The translations under genes and the position numbers were made by a program. Shown piece after piece: positions 33,383 through 41,961 of a stretch of 64,000 nt of DNA. Positions within the stretch are counted from its first letter, which is position 1, and every line of letters starts with the position of its first letter. This stretch comes from Nocardia fluminea (GTDB lineage Bacteria > Actinomycetota > Actinomycetes > Mycobacteriales > Mycobacteriaceae). The stretch lies in the NCBI RefSeq assembly GCF_002846365.1, contig NZ_PJMW01000002.1, forward strand, positions 3,038,001-3,102,000, given 5' to 3'. The notes beneath the pieces were generated by a model. That model was not told where the DNA came from and did not search any database. It was given only the letters and a program-made list of their open reading frames with translations.

Positions 33383-34939
33383 GTGACCAGCATCGAAACG
33401 GATGTCTTGATCCTGGGCGGCGGACCCGCCGGGCTCTGGGCCGCCGTCTCGGCCGCGGCGGCGGGCGCGCGGGTGGTGCTGGTCGACAAGAGCCGCTGCG
33501 GGTCCAGCGGTCCCACCGTGTACGGCACGACCGTGCTCTGGGACATTCCGCCCGGTCCGGGCCGCGCCGAGGCGGTCGAGACGGTGTTCGCCGCCGGCGG
33601 CGGGCTCGGTGATCGGGCCTGGCTGCACCGCGTGATCGACGAAACCCACCGGCGGTTGCTGACCTGGTCGGGGACTCGCCATCGCGTGCCCGATCCCGAC
33701 GGTGACCCGGCCCGCGTGCACTTCGACGGTGCGAGTTACCTGCGCCGGCTCCGCCGCGGCGCGCTCGAGGCCGGTGTGCGCATCCTCGATCATCATCCGG
33801 CGCTGCAACTGCTCGTCGATCCGGCGGGCACCGTGGCCGGTGCGGCGGGGGTCCAGCGCCACAACAAGTTTCGGCCGTGGACCATCCGGGCGGGTGCAGT
33901 CGTGGTCGCCACGGGTGGCTGTGCCTTCCTGTCCGGCGGTGCGGGAACGGAGGTGAGCACCGGCGAGGGTTTGCTGATGGCGGCCGAGGCAGGGGCCGAA
34001 CTGTGCGGGATGGAGTTCTCCAGCGCGTACGGACTGGCGCCGGTGCTGGCGCGAGTGCATCCGCATCCGGCGGTCGCGCCCGGTCTGGCCGTGCACTTCG
34101 CGGCCCTCTACGACGAGTCGGGTGCCGAACTTCCCGACCGCTACCCGGCGGCGCTCACCGCGATCGCGGACGGGCGACGGGTTTTCGCCGCCCTGAGCGA
34201 GGTGCCCGACACCGTCCGGCACTGGTTGAGCAGGCACGGCGCGGTCGACGCCGCCGGGCGGCTACCCGTGCGGGCGGTGCTGGAGGGGACCATCCGTGGC
34301 GCGGGCGGGCTGGCCCTCGCCGATCAGGACTGCTCGACGACGATCCACGGCTTGTTCGGTGCGGGGGATGTGACCGGCAGACAGATCGTCACCGGAGCGG
34401 CGGGCGCCCGCGGCGGCCTCAACGGTGCCTGGGCGCTGGCCTCGGGGTCCTGGGCGGGACAGGGCGCCGCCGTGTTCGCGGCCGCCAACGAGCGGGCGAG
34501 CAGCGCACGTCCCGTGCCCGGTGCGGGCCTCGGCCCTCTCGCCCACATCGATCCGCGCTCGGTGGTGGGTTTGGTTCAGGAGCACACGCTGCCGCTGCGC
34601 CGCAGCTACCGGCGCAGCGCGGGCAGCCTCGGCGACAGCATCGCCGAGCTGGACGCGATGTGGCCGGGTGCCCAGTTCGAACTCGGCGGCCTCGGTGTGG
34701 GGCAGTTGCGGGCACGACAGGCGGCGGCGTTGCTGGCCGTCGCCCGGTGGGCGGGCTACAGCGCGCTGGTGCGCACCGAGAGTCGCGGTATCCACCGTCG
34801 CATCGACCATCCCGCCGCCGACTCGGACTGGCTGGTCCGGCTGCGCTGTGGTGGGCTCGACGAGGTATGGGTGCGCCGGGAGCAATGGCCGGAGCCCCTC
34901 GGCGGCGAGCTCACCGCGGCCACCCCCGCCACGGTGTGA
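33383..34939 (+). CDS. FAD-dependent oxidoreductase of the fumarate reductase/aspartate oxidase type
   Basis: 518 aa from GTG 33383 (VTSIETDVLILGGGPAG); an in-frame GTG at 33356 would add nine residues. FAD-binding GGGPAGLWAA is at about residues 11-20, with VVLVDKSRCGSSGPTVYGTT following. Later are GAVVVATGG, STGEGLLMAAEAGAELCGMEFSS (part of the capping region), and GLFGAGDVTGRQI near 335, then GARGGLNGAWALASG, all as in the FRD/SDH flavoprotein subunit family. No iron-sulfur subunit gene is adjacent, so it may be a stand-alone dehydrogenase. It is followed by a 420-bp spacer before the malic enzyme. Confidence 0.82.
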   Translation: MTSIETDVLILGGGPAGLWAAVSAAAAGARVVLVDKSRCGSSGPTVYGTTVLWDIPPGPGRAEAVETVFAAGGGLGDRAWLHRVIDETHRRLLTWSGTRHRVPDPDGDPARVHFDGASYLRRLRRGALEAGVRILDHHPALQLLVDPAGTVAGAAGVQRHNKFRPWTIRAGAVVVATGGCAFLSGGAGTEVSTGEGLLMAAEAGAELCGMEFSSAYGLAPVLARVHPHPAVAPGLAVHFAALYDESGAELPDRYPAALTAIADGRRVFAALSEVPDTVRHWLSRHGAVDAAGRLPVRAVLEGTIRGAGGLALADQDCSTTIHGLFGAGDVTGRQIVTGAAGARGGLNGAWALASGSWAGQGAAVFAAANERASSARPVPGAGLGPLAHIDPRSVVGLVQEHTLPLRRSYRRSAGSLGDSIAELDAMWPGAQFELGGLGVGQLRARQAAALLAVARWAGYSALVRTESRGIHRRIDHPAADSDWLVRLRCGGLDEVWVRREQWPEPLGGELTAATPATV

Positions 34940-35361
34940 AAGTTCACCGGATGTTCCCGCTGCGCTGCGAGTTTTCGCTTACGCCACGGCAATTCGACCC
35001 GGCTACGCTCGACACGTGACGCGGTTTGGCAATCGACGCATCGTGCTGGCAGAATGTTGCGGATTCCCTTCCCTTGCCACCGCCGGGTTCGGGGACATCG
35101 GTGACCTTCCGCCGTGCGACGCACCGTCGCAGCGTAGGTCGACCCGTTCTGCTCGCCCGGGCACACCCGTCCGGTTCCGCTCGGCGGATCGATGCCGCGC
35201 CACGTGTCCGGTTGCCACCGCGAAACGCGTGCGGTCGCGCACCCGATGAGCGTGGTAGCGCACCAGCGTCGTAGCAATCCGGCGCCCCAGAAATTCGTAG
35301 TTCCGATATACCCGGCGGTAACCGTCCCCCGGTTGAGCCCGACTCGAGCAGGAGTGAAATC
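34940..35361 (+). other. 422-bp region without a recognisable gene, upstream of malic enzyme
   Basis: Only short, overlapping frames on both strands occur here and none reads as a protein. Bases 35026-35374 could be a long leader of the malic enzyme mRNA. No clear promoter, hairpin or known riboswitch pattern was found. Its composition is GC-rich with scattered AT-rich spots around 34965-34985 and 35290-35325. Confidence 0.5.
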
Positions 35362-36582
35362 GTGTCACCTGTGACTGACGCACCGAATGCCACCGCGGCG
35401 CCCAAGGCCGATGACGCAGCGAGCCTCGCTGCCATCACCAACGACGAGATCTTCGCGGGCCACCTCGGCGGCAAGCTGTCGGTCGAGCTGGCCGCGCCGC
35501 TCGAGACCCAGCGCGATCTGTCGATCGCCTACACCCCCGGTGTCGCCCAGGTCAGCCGTGCCATCGCCGAGGACCCCGCGCTCACCAAGACCTACACCTG
35601 GACCGACCGGCTCGTGGTCGTGGTCAGCGACGGCACCGCCGTGCTCGGCCTCGGTGACATCGGCCCGCGCGCCTCGCTGCCAGTGATGGAGGGCAAGGCC
35701 GCGCTGTTCAAGAAGTTCGCCGGCCTGAACTCGATTCCGCTGGTGCTCGACACCACCGATCCCGACGAGATCGTCCAGACGCTGATCCACCTGCGTCCGA
35801 GCTTCGGCGCGGTGAACCTGGAGGACATCTCCGCCCCGCGCTGCTTCGAGATCGAGCGTCGCGTCATCGAGGCGCTGGACTGCCCGGTCATGCACGACGA
35901 CCAGCACGGCACCGCCATCGTGGTGCTGGCCGCCCTCAAGGGCGCGGCCGCGGTGCAGGGCCGTGACATGTCCGGGCTGAAGGTCGTCGTCTCCGGCGCC
36001 GGTGCGGCCGGTGTGGCGTGCGCGAACATCCTCATCGCCGCCGGCGTCCCCGACGTGGTCGTGCTCGACTCGAAGGGCATCGTCAGCGCCGGTCGCGACG
36101 GTCTCAACGGCGTGAAGGCCGACCTGGCCGCCCGCTCCAACCCGCGCGGCCTGACCGGTGGCCCGGCCGACGCGCTCGCCGGTGCCGATGTGTTCCTCGG
36201 CCTGTCCGCGGGCACCATCCCCGAGGAGCTCATCGCCTCGATGGCGCCGGAGGCGATCGTGTTCGCCATGTCCAACCCGGACCCGGAGATCCACCCCGAC
36301 GTGGCCGCCAAGTACGTGGCGATCGTGGCGACGGGTCGCAGCGACTTCCCCAACCAGATCAACAATGTGCTCGCCTTCCCCGGCGTGTTCAAGGGCGCGC
36401 TCGACGCCGGTGCCCGCCGGATCACCGAGGGCATGAAGGTCGCCGCCGCGAACGCCATCTTCGGCGTCGTGGCCGACGAGCTCGCGGTCGACAAGATCAT
36501 CCCGAGCCCGCTCGATCCTCGCGTGGCTCCGGCAGTGGCCGAGGCCGTCGCGGAAGCCGCGCGCGCCGAGGGCGTCGCCTAG
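35362..36582 (+). CDS. NAD(P)-dependent malic enzyme
   Basis: 406 aa from GTG 35362, with AGGAG 10 nt upstream. Oxidative decarboxylation of L-malate to pyruvate. The short bacterial type is shown by the N-terminal SIAYTPGVAQVSRAIAEDP (about residues 55-73), the catalytic region SDGTAVLGLGDIGPRASLPV, FGAVNLEDISAPRCFEIE with metal ligands, MHDDQHGTAIVVLAAL, and the NAD domain VVVSGAGAAGVACANIL. The C-terminal MSNPDPEIHPDVA and DFPNQINNVLAFPGVFKGAL are also typical. Cofactor choice is not certain. It stands alone, and a perfect hairpin terminator follows. Confidence 0.95.
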   Translation: MSPVTDAPNATAAPKADDAASLAAITNDEIFAGHLGGKLSVELAAPLETQRDLSIAYTPGVAQVSRAIAEDPALTKTYTWTDRLVVVVSDGTAVLGLGDIGPRASLPVMEGKAALFKKFAGLNSIPLVLDTTDPDEIVQTLIHLRPSFGAVNLEDISAPRCFEIERRVIEALDCPVMHDDQHGTAIVVLAALKGAAAVQGRDMSGLKVVVSGAGAAGVACANILIAAGVPDVVVLDSKGIVSAGRDGLNGVKADLAARSNPRGLTGGPADALAGADVFLGLSAGTIPEELIASMAPEAIVFAMSNPDPEIHPDVAAKYVAIVATGRSDFPNQINNVLAFPGVFKGALDAGARRITEGMKVAAANAIFGVVADELAVDKIIPSPLDPRVAPAVAEAVAEAARAEGVA

Positions 36583-36590
36583 TCTCTCCT

Positions 36591-36630
36591 CGACAGCGCC
36601 CCCGTTCCCACCGGAACGGGGGCGCTGTCG
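36591..36630 (+). terminator. Strong terminator hairpin after malic enzyme
   Basis: Perfect 18-bp stem (CGACAGCGCCCCCGTTCC, 36591-36608, with its complement at 36613-36630) and a 4-nt loop CACC, 9 nt after the stop codon. There is no U tract, but the stem is exceptionally stable. Confidence 0.9.
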
Positions 36631-36652
36631 TGTCATCTGAGATCATCGAACG

Positions 36653-36862
36653 ATGACCACCATCACCGTGCAGCTTCCCGACGAGGTCGCCGAACAGCTC
36701 GCGGCGGCCGCGACGGCGGCCGGCGTTTCGGTGAACGTGGCGATGGTGCAAGCGGCACAGGAGTGGATTCACGCGAATGCTCAGCGTGCCCGGGAACGTG
36801 CCAGGATGCAGCAGGTGCTGGCCGAGGACCCGCACCTGCGGGCCCTACTCGGCGACGACTGA
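36653..36862 (+). CDS. Small ribbon-helix-helix-like protein (orphan antitoxin type)
   Basis: 69 aa (MTTITVQLPDEVAEQLAAAA...). A beta-strand followed by two amphipathic helices (ITVQLPDEVAEQLAAAATAAG and SVNVAMVQAAQEWIHANAQRA) is the CopG/Arc-type ribbon-helix-helix pattern seen in VapB/RelB-like antitoxins. The tail (ARMQQVLAEDPHLRALLGDD) would be the toxin-binding part, but no toxin gene follows; the next gene is convergent and overlaps its 3' end by 18 nt. It may be an orphan regulator or antitoxin. Confidence 0.65.
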   Translation: MTTITVQLPDEVAEQLAAAATAAGVSVNVAMVQAAQEWIHANAQRARERARMQQVLAEDPHLRALLGDD

Positions 36863-37549
36863 GATGCGCGGGTCGGTCCCCGCACGGGCAAGCCTGCCGG
36901 TGCCGGGGGCGCTCGCCCACACCGCCACCGCGAGCAGCCCATCGAGCACCAGTGCCAGCGCCGCGACCAGCAGCGCGCCGACCAGCACGAGGTCGTATCG
37001 GTAGAGCCCGATGCCGTCGAAGATGTAGCGGCCGAGCCCGCCCAGGTTGACATAGGCCGCGATGGTCGCGGTGGCGACGACTTGCAGAGTGGCGCTGCGC
37101 AACCCGTTGAGCAGCACCGGCAGCGCATTGGGCACCTCGACCCGGAACAGGATCTGGCGCTCGGTCATCCCCATCGCCCGCGACGCGTCGACCACATCGG
37201 CGGGCACATTCGCGATCCCCGCGTAGGCCCCCGCCAGCAGCGGTGGGATGCCGACGGTGATCAGCGCGAGCAGCGGTGGGATCAGCCCGAGCCCGAGTCC
37301 GAGCACCAGAAAGGTGAGCAGACCCAGTGTGGGCAGCGCCCGCATGGCATTGGCGAAACCGACCATCACCGCACTACCTCGGCGCGTGTGCCCGATGATC
37401 AGCCCGATCGGCACCGCGATCACCGCCGACAGCGCCACCGTGAGGAAGCTGTACCAGAGGTGTTGCAGCACGCGATGTTCGATGCCGGTGGGTCCGCCCC
37501 AGTTCGCGGTGTCGCTCAGATAGTTCCAGGCTTCGACGAAGAGGTTCAC
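36845..37549 (-). CDS. Osmoprotectant ABC transporter permease
   Basis: 234 aa from GTG 37549, overlapping the upstream permease stop by 4 nt. Six membrane helices and the inner-membrane permease EAA-like loop (MRALPTLGLLTFLV then GAYAGIANVPADVVDASRAMGMTERQI) are the ProW/OpuCB pattern for glycine betaine, choline or carnitine import. It is the last gene of a four-gene minus-strand cluster (lipoprotein, ATPase, permease, permease). Confidence 0.9.
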   Translation of the reverse strand: MNLFVEAWNYLSDTANWGGPTGIEHRVLQHLWYSFLTVALSAVIAVPIGLIIGHTRRGSAVMVGFANAMRALPTLGLLTFLVLGLGLGLIPPLLALITVGIPPLLAGAYAGIANVPADVVDASRAMGMTERQILFRVEVPNALPVLLNGLRSATLQVVATATIAAYVNLGGLGRYIFDGIGLYRYDLVLVGALLVAALALVLDGLLAVAVWASAPGTGRLARAGTDPRISVVAE

Positions 37550-38205
37550 GAGCGTGCCCCTTTCACCCGCGCGTCGGCCCTGGTCCACGGGGTGGCGAGG
37601 GTACCGAGCAGGAACACCAGCCGATCGAAGATCAGCGCCAGCACCAGGGTGACGATGATGCCCGCGACGATCTGGTCGGGATAGTCACGCTGGTAGCCCT
37701 GGGTGAACAGCTTTCCGAGGCCGCCGACTCCGATCAGCGCCCCTACCGACACCATCGCGATATTGGTGACCACCACTACGCGCAGCGACGCGGTGAAAAC
37801 CGGTAGGGCCAAGGGCATATCGACGGTGACGGTGCGCCGCAACCGGCCGAATCCGATCGCGTCGGCGGCATCGATCACGCTGTCGGGCACCGTATCCAGC
37901 GCCATCGGCACCGCGATCAGCAGCAGCGCGGCCGAATACACCGTGAGCGCGATGATCACGTTGAGCGGGTCGATCATCGAGATGCCGAGCAGCGGCGGAA
38001 TGATCACGAACAGCGCGAGCGATGGAATGGTGTAGGCCAGGCTCGACAGCGTGGTGATGATCCGCCGGGCCCAGCGGTTTCCGGCCACCAGCGCGCCGAT
38101 CGGGACCGCGATCACCAGGCCGAGCAGCAGCGGGACCAGTGCCAGCACCAGGTGGGTGCGGGTGATCGCCATGACTTCGGCGAAATTGTCGATCAGGTAT
38201 CGCAC
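37546..38205 (-). CDS. Osmoprotectant ABC transporter permease
   Basis: 219 aa from ATG 38205, overlapping the ATPase gene by 13 nt. Hydrophobic with about five or six membrane helices; VVIDAADAIGFGRLRRTVTV-like text appears here as DSVIDAADAIGFGRL, the coupling helix that contacts the ATPase. It belongs to the OpuC/ProW family. The two different permeases form a heterodimer in this transporter class. Confidence 0.9.
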   Translation of the reverse strand: MRYLIDNFAEVMAITRTHLVLALVPLLLGLVIAVPIGALVAGNRWARRIITTLSSLAYTIPSLALFVIIPPLLGISMIDPLNVIIALTVYSAALLLIAVPMALDTVPDSVIDAADAIGFGRLRRTVTVDMPLALPVFTASLRVVVVTNIAMVSVGALIGVGGLGKLFTQGYQRDYPDQIVAGIIVTLVLALIFDRLVFLLGTLATPWTRADARVKGARS

Positions 38206-39350
38206 GAGGTGCCCTGGGTGAAGAACTCCTGATTACGTTCGGCGTCTTCGGCTTTCCGTTGCTCGGCGAGTCGTTCGAGCACATCGGTGGCGAGCAGGCC
38301 GCCGCGCACGGCGCCCGCGTCGTCGACGGCGACTCCGATTCCCGAAGGGGAGGAGATCGTGGCGTCCAGAGCCTGCCGGAGATCACCGTCCGGGGTGAAC
38401 AGCGAGCCCCCGGCGGAAACGCTGGAGTCCAAGGACTTCCCGGCGCGTACGCGCTCCACTCCCGTGACGTCGATCCAGCCACCGGGTTTGCCGAGCTCGT
38501 CGACGACGAGAGCCCATTCGCCCTGGTCGAGCCGCAGTGCGGCGATGTCTCCCGGTTCGATCATCCGAATCGGTGCCAGTGCAACAGCTTCGGCGCTGCG
38601 GAACGACAGCCCGCGATAGCCGCGATCGCGGCCGACGAACCCGGCGACGAAATCGGTGGCGGGCTGGGCCAGTATCTGTTCCGGAGTGTCGTACTGCTGG
38701 AGCACTCCGCCGCGTCCGAACACCGCGATCTTGTCGCCGAGGGTGATCGCCTCGTCGATGTCGTGGGTGACGAACACGATCGTCTTGTGCAGCTCGGCCT
38801 GCAGCCGCCGCATCTCCGATTGCAGTTCGGCCCGCACCACCGGGTCGACCGCGCTGAACGGCTCGTCCATCAGCAGCACCGGCGGGTCGGCGGCCAGCGC
38901 CCGCGCCACCCCGACCCGCTGCTGCTGACCGCCGGAGAGCTGTGCCGGATACCGCCCGGCCAGCTCGCGATCCAGCCCGACCCGGTCCATCACCTCGAGT
39001 GCGGCCGCGCGGGCCGCCTTGCGTGATCGGCCGAGCAGCATCGGCACGGTCGCCACATTGTCGATCACCTTGCGGTGGGGCAGCAGCCCGCCGCTCTGGA
39101 TCACGTAGCCGACACCGAGGCGCAGTTTCACCGGATCGACCGTCGCGATGTCGCGCCCGTCGACGGTGACGGCGCCCGCGGTGGGGTCGACCATGCGATT
39201 GATCATGCGCATCGAGGTGGTCTTGCCGCAGCCGGACGGCCCGACGAAGACGGTGAACGATCCCGAGTCGATGCGCAGGTCGAGATCGCGCACCGCGTGT
39301 GTGCCGTTCGGATAGGTCTTGTCGATACCGCGGAATTCGATGTCGGACAA
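38193..39350 (-). CDS. Osmoprotectant ABC transporter ATPase with CBS domains
   Basis: 385 aa. The Walker A motif GPSGCGKTTSM is at about residues 37-47, the signature LSGGQQQRVGVARAL near 135, Walker B PPVLLMDEPFSAVDP near 158, and the H-loop VTHDIDEA near 195. The C-terminal 130 residues hold two CBS-like domains (APIRMIEPGDIAALRL and GGLLATDVLERLAEQR), which gate OpuA/OpuC-type importers by ionic strength or nucleotide. It is 27 nt downstream of the lipoprotein gene and upstream of both permeases. Confidence 0.93.
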   Translation of the reverse strand: MSDIEFRGIDKTYPNGTHAVRDLDLRIDSGSFTVFVGPSGCGKTTSMRMINRMVDPTAGAVTVDGRDIATVDPVKLRLGVGYVIQSGGLLPHRKVIDNVATVPMLLGRSRKAARAAALEVMDRVGLDRELAGRYPAQLSGGQQQRVGVARALAADPPVLLMDEPFSAVDPVVRAELQSEMRRLQAELHKTIVFVTHDIDEAITLGDKIAVFGRGGVLQQYDTPEQILAQPATDFVAGFVGRDRGYRGLSFRSAEAVALAPIRMIEPGDIAALRLDQGEWALVVDELGKPGGWIDVTGVERVRAGKSLDSSVSAGGSLFTPDGDLRQALDATISSPSGIGVAVDDAGAVRGGLLATDVLERLAEQRKAEDAERNQEFFTQGTSCDT

Positions 39351-39377
39351 TGAGTTTCTCCTAGCCGCGCAGGGTCC

Positions 39378-40370
39378 CTACCCGATGGGGGAGTTCAGCC
39401 CTTGCGCGGTGATCCAGGCGAGGGCGGCGGCCTTCGGTTCGATCTTGCTCTCGCCCGAGACGGCGGTGTTCAGCGAGATCAGTTCGGTGGTGGTGAGTTT
39501 GGCCGACACCGCGTCGAGCACGGCCACGGCCTTGTCGGTCTTCTTCGCGGCGTTGAACAGCGGGACCACGTTCTGGGCGGCGAAATTGTGCTTCGGATCG
39601 GCGAGGACGACCAGGTCGTTCTGCGCGATCGCCGGCGAGGTGGTGAAGATGTCGGCCGCGGTGACCTGGCCGTCGACCAGCGCGCGCACCGTCGCGGGAC
39701 CCCCGCCGTCGGCGATCGGGACGAAATTGGCGTCGGTGATATCGAGGCCGTAGTTCTTCTTCAAACCCGGGAGACCGCCTGGGCGCTGGGCGAATTCGGC
39801 CATGCCGCCGAACTTCACCTCGGCCGAGTGCGGCGCGAGGTCGGCGATGGACTGCAGGTTCCACTTGTTCGCCGTGGCCCTGGTGACGACCACCGCGTCC
39901 GAATCCTCGCCGGGCGCGGGCGTGGCGATGGCGAGGTCGTCGCCGAGCGCCTTGGTGAGCGCGGCGTTCACCTCGGGCGCGGCGGTGGCCGTGGCGTCTT
40001 TGTCGAGGTATTGCAGCAGGTTGCCGGTGTATTCGGGGATGAGCGAGATCGCGCACTGGCGCAGCGCGGGGATGTAGGCCTCGCGCGAGCCGATGTCGAA
40101 CTTCGTGTCCACCTTGAAGCCGTTGACCCGCAGCACCTCGGTGTAGATGTTGGCCACGGTCTCGGACTCGGGGAAGTTGGCCGACCCGACGATCAGCGCG
40201 TCGCTGGTGCAATCACCTTTGGCGGCCAGCGGATCGTTGTTGCCACAGGCGGAGACGATCATCGCGGCGGCCAGCGCCACCGCGGCGACCAGCACCCGGC
40301 CCGCTCGCACCGCGAGGCGGCGTGCCGGTCGGCGTTGTCCTGGCGATGAGGAGGCGAAGGCGGTTTTCAC
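39378..40370 (-). CDS. Osmoprotectant-binding lipoprotein (OpuAC/ProX family)
   Basis: 330 aa from GTG 40370 (VKTAFASSSPG), with AAGGA just upstream. A signal peptide ends in the lipobox VSAC with Cys42. The mature part has the type-2 periplasmic-binding fold of quaternary-amine binders: LIVGSANFPESETVANIY (about 60-77), AISLIPEYTGNLLQYLD, and VPIADGGGPATVRALVDGQ. It captures the substrate outside the membrane for the downstream ATPase and permeases. The real ligand is unknown. It is divergent from a second lipoprotein gene at 40477. Confidence 0.9.
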   Translation of the reverse strand: MKTAFASSSPGQRRPARRLAVRAGRVLVAAVALAAAMIVSACGNNDPLAAKGDCTSDALIVGSANFPESETVANIYTEVLRVNGFKVDTKFDIGSREAYIPALRQCAISLIPEYTGNLLQYLDKDATATAAPEVNAALTKALGDDLAIATPAPGEDSDAVVVTRATANKWNLQSIADLAPHSAEVKFGGMAEFAQRPGGLPGLKKNYGLDITDANFVPIADGGGPATVRALVDGQVTAADIFTTSPAIAQNDLVVLADPKHNFAAQNVVPLFNAAKKTDKAVAVLDAVSAKLTTTELISLNTAVSGESKIEPKAAALAWITAQGLNSPIG

Positions 40371-40388
40371 TGGTGTCCTTCCGGCAAA

Positions 40389-40456
40389 GGCGGGCAGTGC
40401 GCTGTGCGTGCGACCCGGGGGCCACAGGTACATTCTGGTAGTTCATACTGCCCGCC
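40389..40456. promoter_or_regulatory. Split 10-bp inverted repeat between the two lipoprotein genes
   Basis: GGCGGGCAGT (40389-40398) and its exact complement ACTGCCCGCC (40447-40456) flank 48 bp in a 106-bp divergent spacer. Either a pair of operator half-sites or a long hairpin in either transcript. Confidence 0.5.
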
Positions 40457-40476
40457 GTCGGGCCGAATTGCGCGGG

Positions 40477-41118
40477 ATGACGGCAAATACGGAAAGTTGG
40501 TGTCGCCGGATGTACTCGGTCGCCGTGCGTCGAACCGCCGCCGCGATCCTGGCCGCCACCTGCGCTTTCGGCGCCGTTTCCTGCGCCTCCGACGACGCCC
40601 GGCCGGTGGTTGTGGTGGGTGCGGATTCGACGACCGAATCTGTTCTGCTCGCCGAGATCTATTCCCAGGCACTGGACCGTGCGGGCGCCGACTCCACCGT
40701 CATGACCGGATCGACCACCCCCCTCGCCGATCTCGACGCGGGCCGCATCGCCGTCCTGCCCGCCCGCAACGGCGCCCTCGTCGACCGCTGGATCCCCACC
40801 TCCCCGGCCCGCACGCCGGACGAGGTGGTCGCCGCGGTCAATTCGGCTCTCCCGCAGGGTATTTCGGTTTCCGATGCCGCGGACGGCACCGACCTGCGCC
40901 CCCGCGCGCAGAATGGAGCGCCCGAGGACACCGCCCGCAGCCAGAGCATCGTCGCCCTCTACCGCAGCGGCATCTTCGATCGTCAACAGCTGAAGAAGCT
41001 CAACTACGTAGCCGGCGAACTGACCACCGACGAACTGGTCGATCTGATCCACGACATCGACACCGGCACCCGTCCCGCCGACGCCGCCCGCTCCTGGCTC
41101 GACGCCCACAGCCTCTAG
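40477..41118 (+). CDS. Lipoprotein related to osmoprotectant-binding proteins (LpqZ-like)
   Basis: 213 aa from ATG 40477, or 202 aa from ATG 40510. A signal peptide with lipobox AVSC and Cys36 (Cys25 from the second start) is present. The start of the mature part (PVVVVGADSTTESVLLAEIYSQAL) aligns with the lobe-1 start of the neighbouring binding protein, but the protein is about one third shorter, and the middle aromatic cage region is not evident. The end (LDAHSL) is compact. It may be a degenerate or accessory binding protein. In M. tuberculosis LpqZ (Rv1244) lies in the same stretch of the chromosome; orthology is inferred only from position. Confidence 0.65.
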   Translation: MTANTESWCRRMYSVAVRRTAAAILAATCAFGAVSCASDDARPVVVVGADSTTESVLLAEIYSQALDRAGADSTVMTGSTTPLADLDAGRIAVLPARNGALVDRWIPTSPARTPDEVVAAVNSALPQGISVSDAADGTDLRPRAQNGAPEDTARSQSIVALYRSGIFDRQQLKKLNYVAGELTTDELVDLIHDIDTGTRPADAARSWLDAHSL

Positions 41119-41198
41119 CTTCCGTCCGCCTCAGCGCGAGGCGATCCCGCTGTCATCACCGCAGAACCCTCGCCTTGCGGTGCCATGTTCCGCTCCGT

Positions 41199-41216
41199 AT
41201 ATTCCTACTGGAATAT
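41199..41216. promoter_or_regulatory. Palindrome upstream of padR, candidate operator
   Basis: Perfect 7-bp arms ATATTCC/GGAATAT with spacer TACT, 36 nt before the padR GTG. It is an AT-rich island in GC-rich DNA, as expected for a PadR autoregulatory site. Confidence 0.55.
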
Positions 41217-41252
41217 TTGGTTCGGAGCATAGAGCTGAGTGGAGGTGGCGGG

Positions 41253-41933
41253 GTGGGGCAGCCCGGGCGGAATGTGATGACGCCGTTGGCCATCGCGGTG
41301 CTCGCGTTGCTCGACGAGCGGCCCATGCATCCGTACGAGATGTATCAACTGCTGATCGCTCGGCGGGAGGATCTGCTGGTCAAGGTGCGGCCCGGGTCGC
41401 TGTATCACTCGGTGGCCAGGCTGGCCGACGACGAGATGGTGGTGGCTGAGGGAATCGGCCGGGCGGGGAACCGGCCGGAGCGGACCACCTACCGGATCAC
41501 CGATTCCGGGCGCAGCGCGCTGCGTGCGCGGATCGCCGAGCTGCTGCGGATGCCGGTGCAGGAATATCCGATCTTCCGGGTGGCGCTATCCGAAGCGCAC
41601 ACTCTTCCGCGGGAGCAGGTCGTCGCGTTGCTCGATGAGCGAGTGGAGCACCTGAGTCGAGCGCGGGCCGACATGGACGCGCTGCTCGACTGGACACGCG
41701 GCCGCGCCGTCCCGCGACGCTATTTCGTCGTTCTGGAATACATGCGCGCCACCACCCACGCCGAACTCACCTGGATCGAAGACTTCGCCGCCGAGCTCGG
41801 CAGCGGTGCCGTGCCGTGGGAGCAGTTCGACCCCGGCACCGGCGAACGGATCACCGACGATCACCCCCACGAATGGCCGGGCGGGGATCACCCCGAAGCA
41901 GCGCCCCGGCCCCGCTGGGCCGCCCGAAGCTGA
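41253..41933 (+). CDS. PadR-family transcriptional regulator
   Basis: 226 aa from GTG 41253, with GGAGG 7 nt upstream. The N-terminal winged helix has the family pattern AIAVLALLDERPMHPYEMYQLL and VRPGSLYHSVARLADDEMV (about residues 15-65), then TTYRITDSGRSALRARIAELL. The C-terminal coiled dimerisation domain (about 100-180) and an unusual acidic, His-rich tail (DDHPHEWPGGDHPEAAP) follow. PadR proteins repress a neighbouring drug or phenolic-acid resistance gene and release DNA on ligand binding. The MFS exporter starts 28 nt downstream, so both are probably under the same control. Confidence 0.9.
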   Translation: MGQPGRNVMTPLAIAVLALLDERPMHPYEMYQLLIARREDLLVKVRPGSLYHSVARLADDEMVVAEGIGRAGNRPERTTYRITDSGRSALRARIAELLRMPVQEYPIFRVALSEAHTLPREQVVALLDERVEHLSRARADMDALLDWTRGRAVPRRYFVVLEYMRATTHAELTWIEDFAAELGSGAVPWEQFDPGTGERITDDHPHEWPGGDHPEAAPRPRWAARS

Positions 41934-41961
41934 AACCTTCTCCTCGATGGGACCGAATGCG

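Noticed and set aside
35026..35374. Small frames of 60-82 codons in the gap before malic enzyme
   Set aside because: No ribosome-binding sites, protein-like composition or overlap logic; they overlap each other in different frames.
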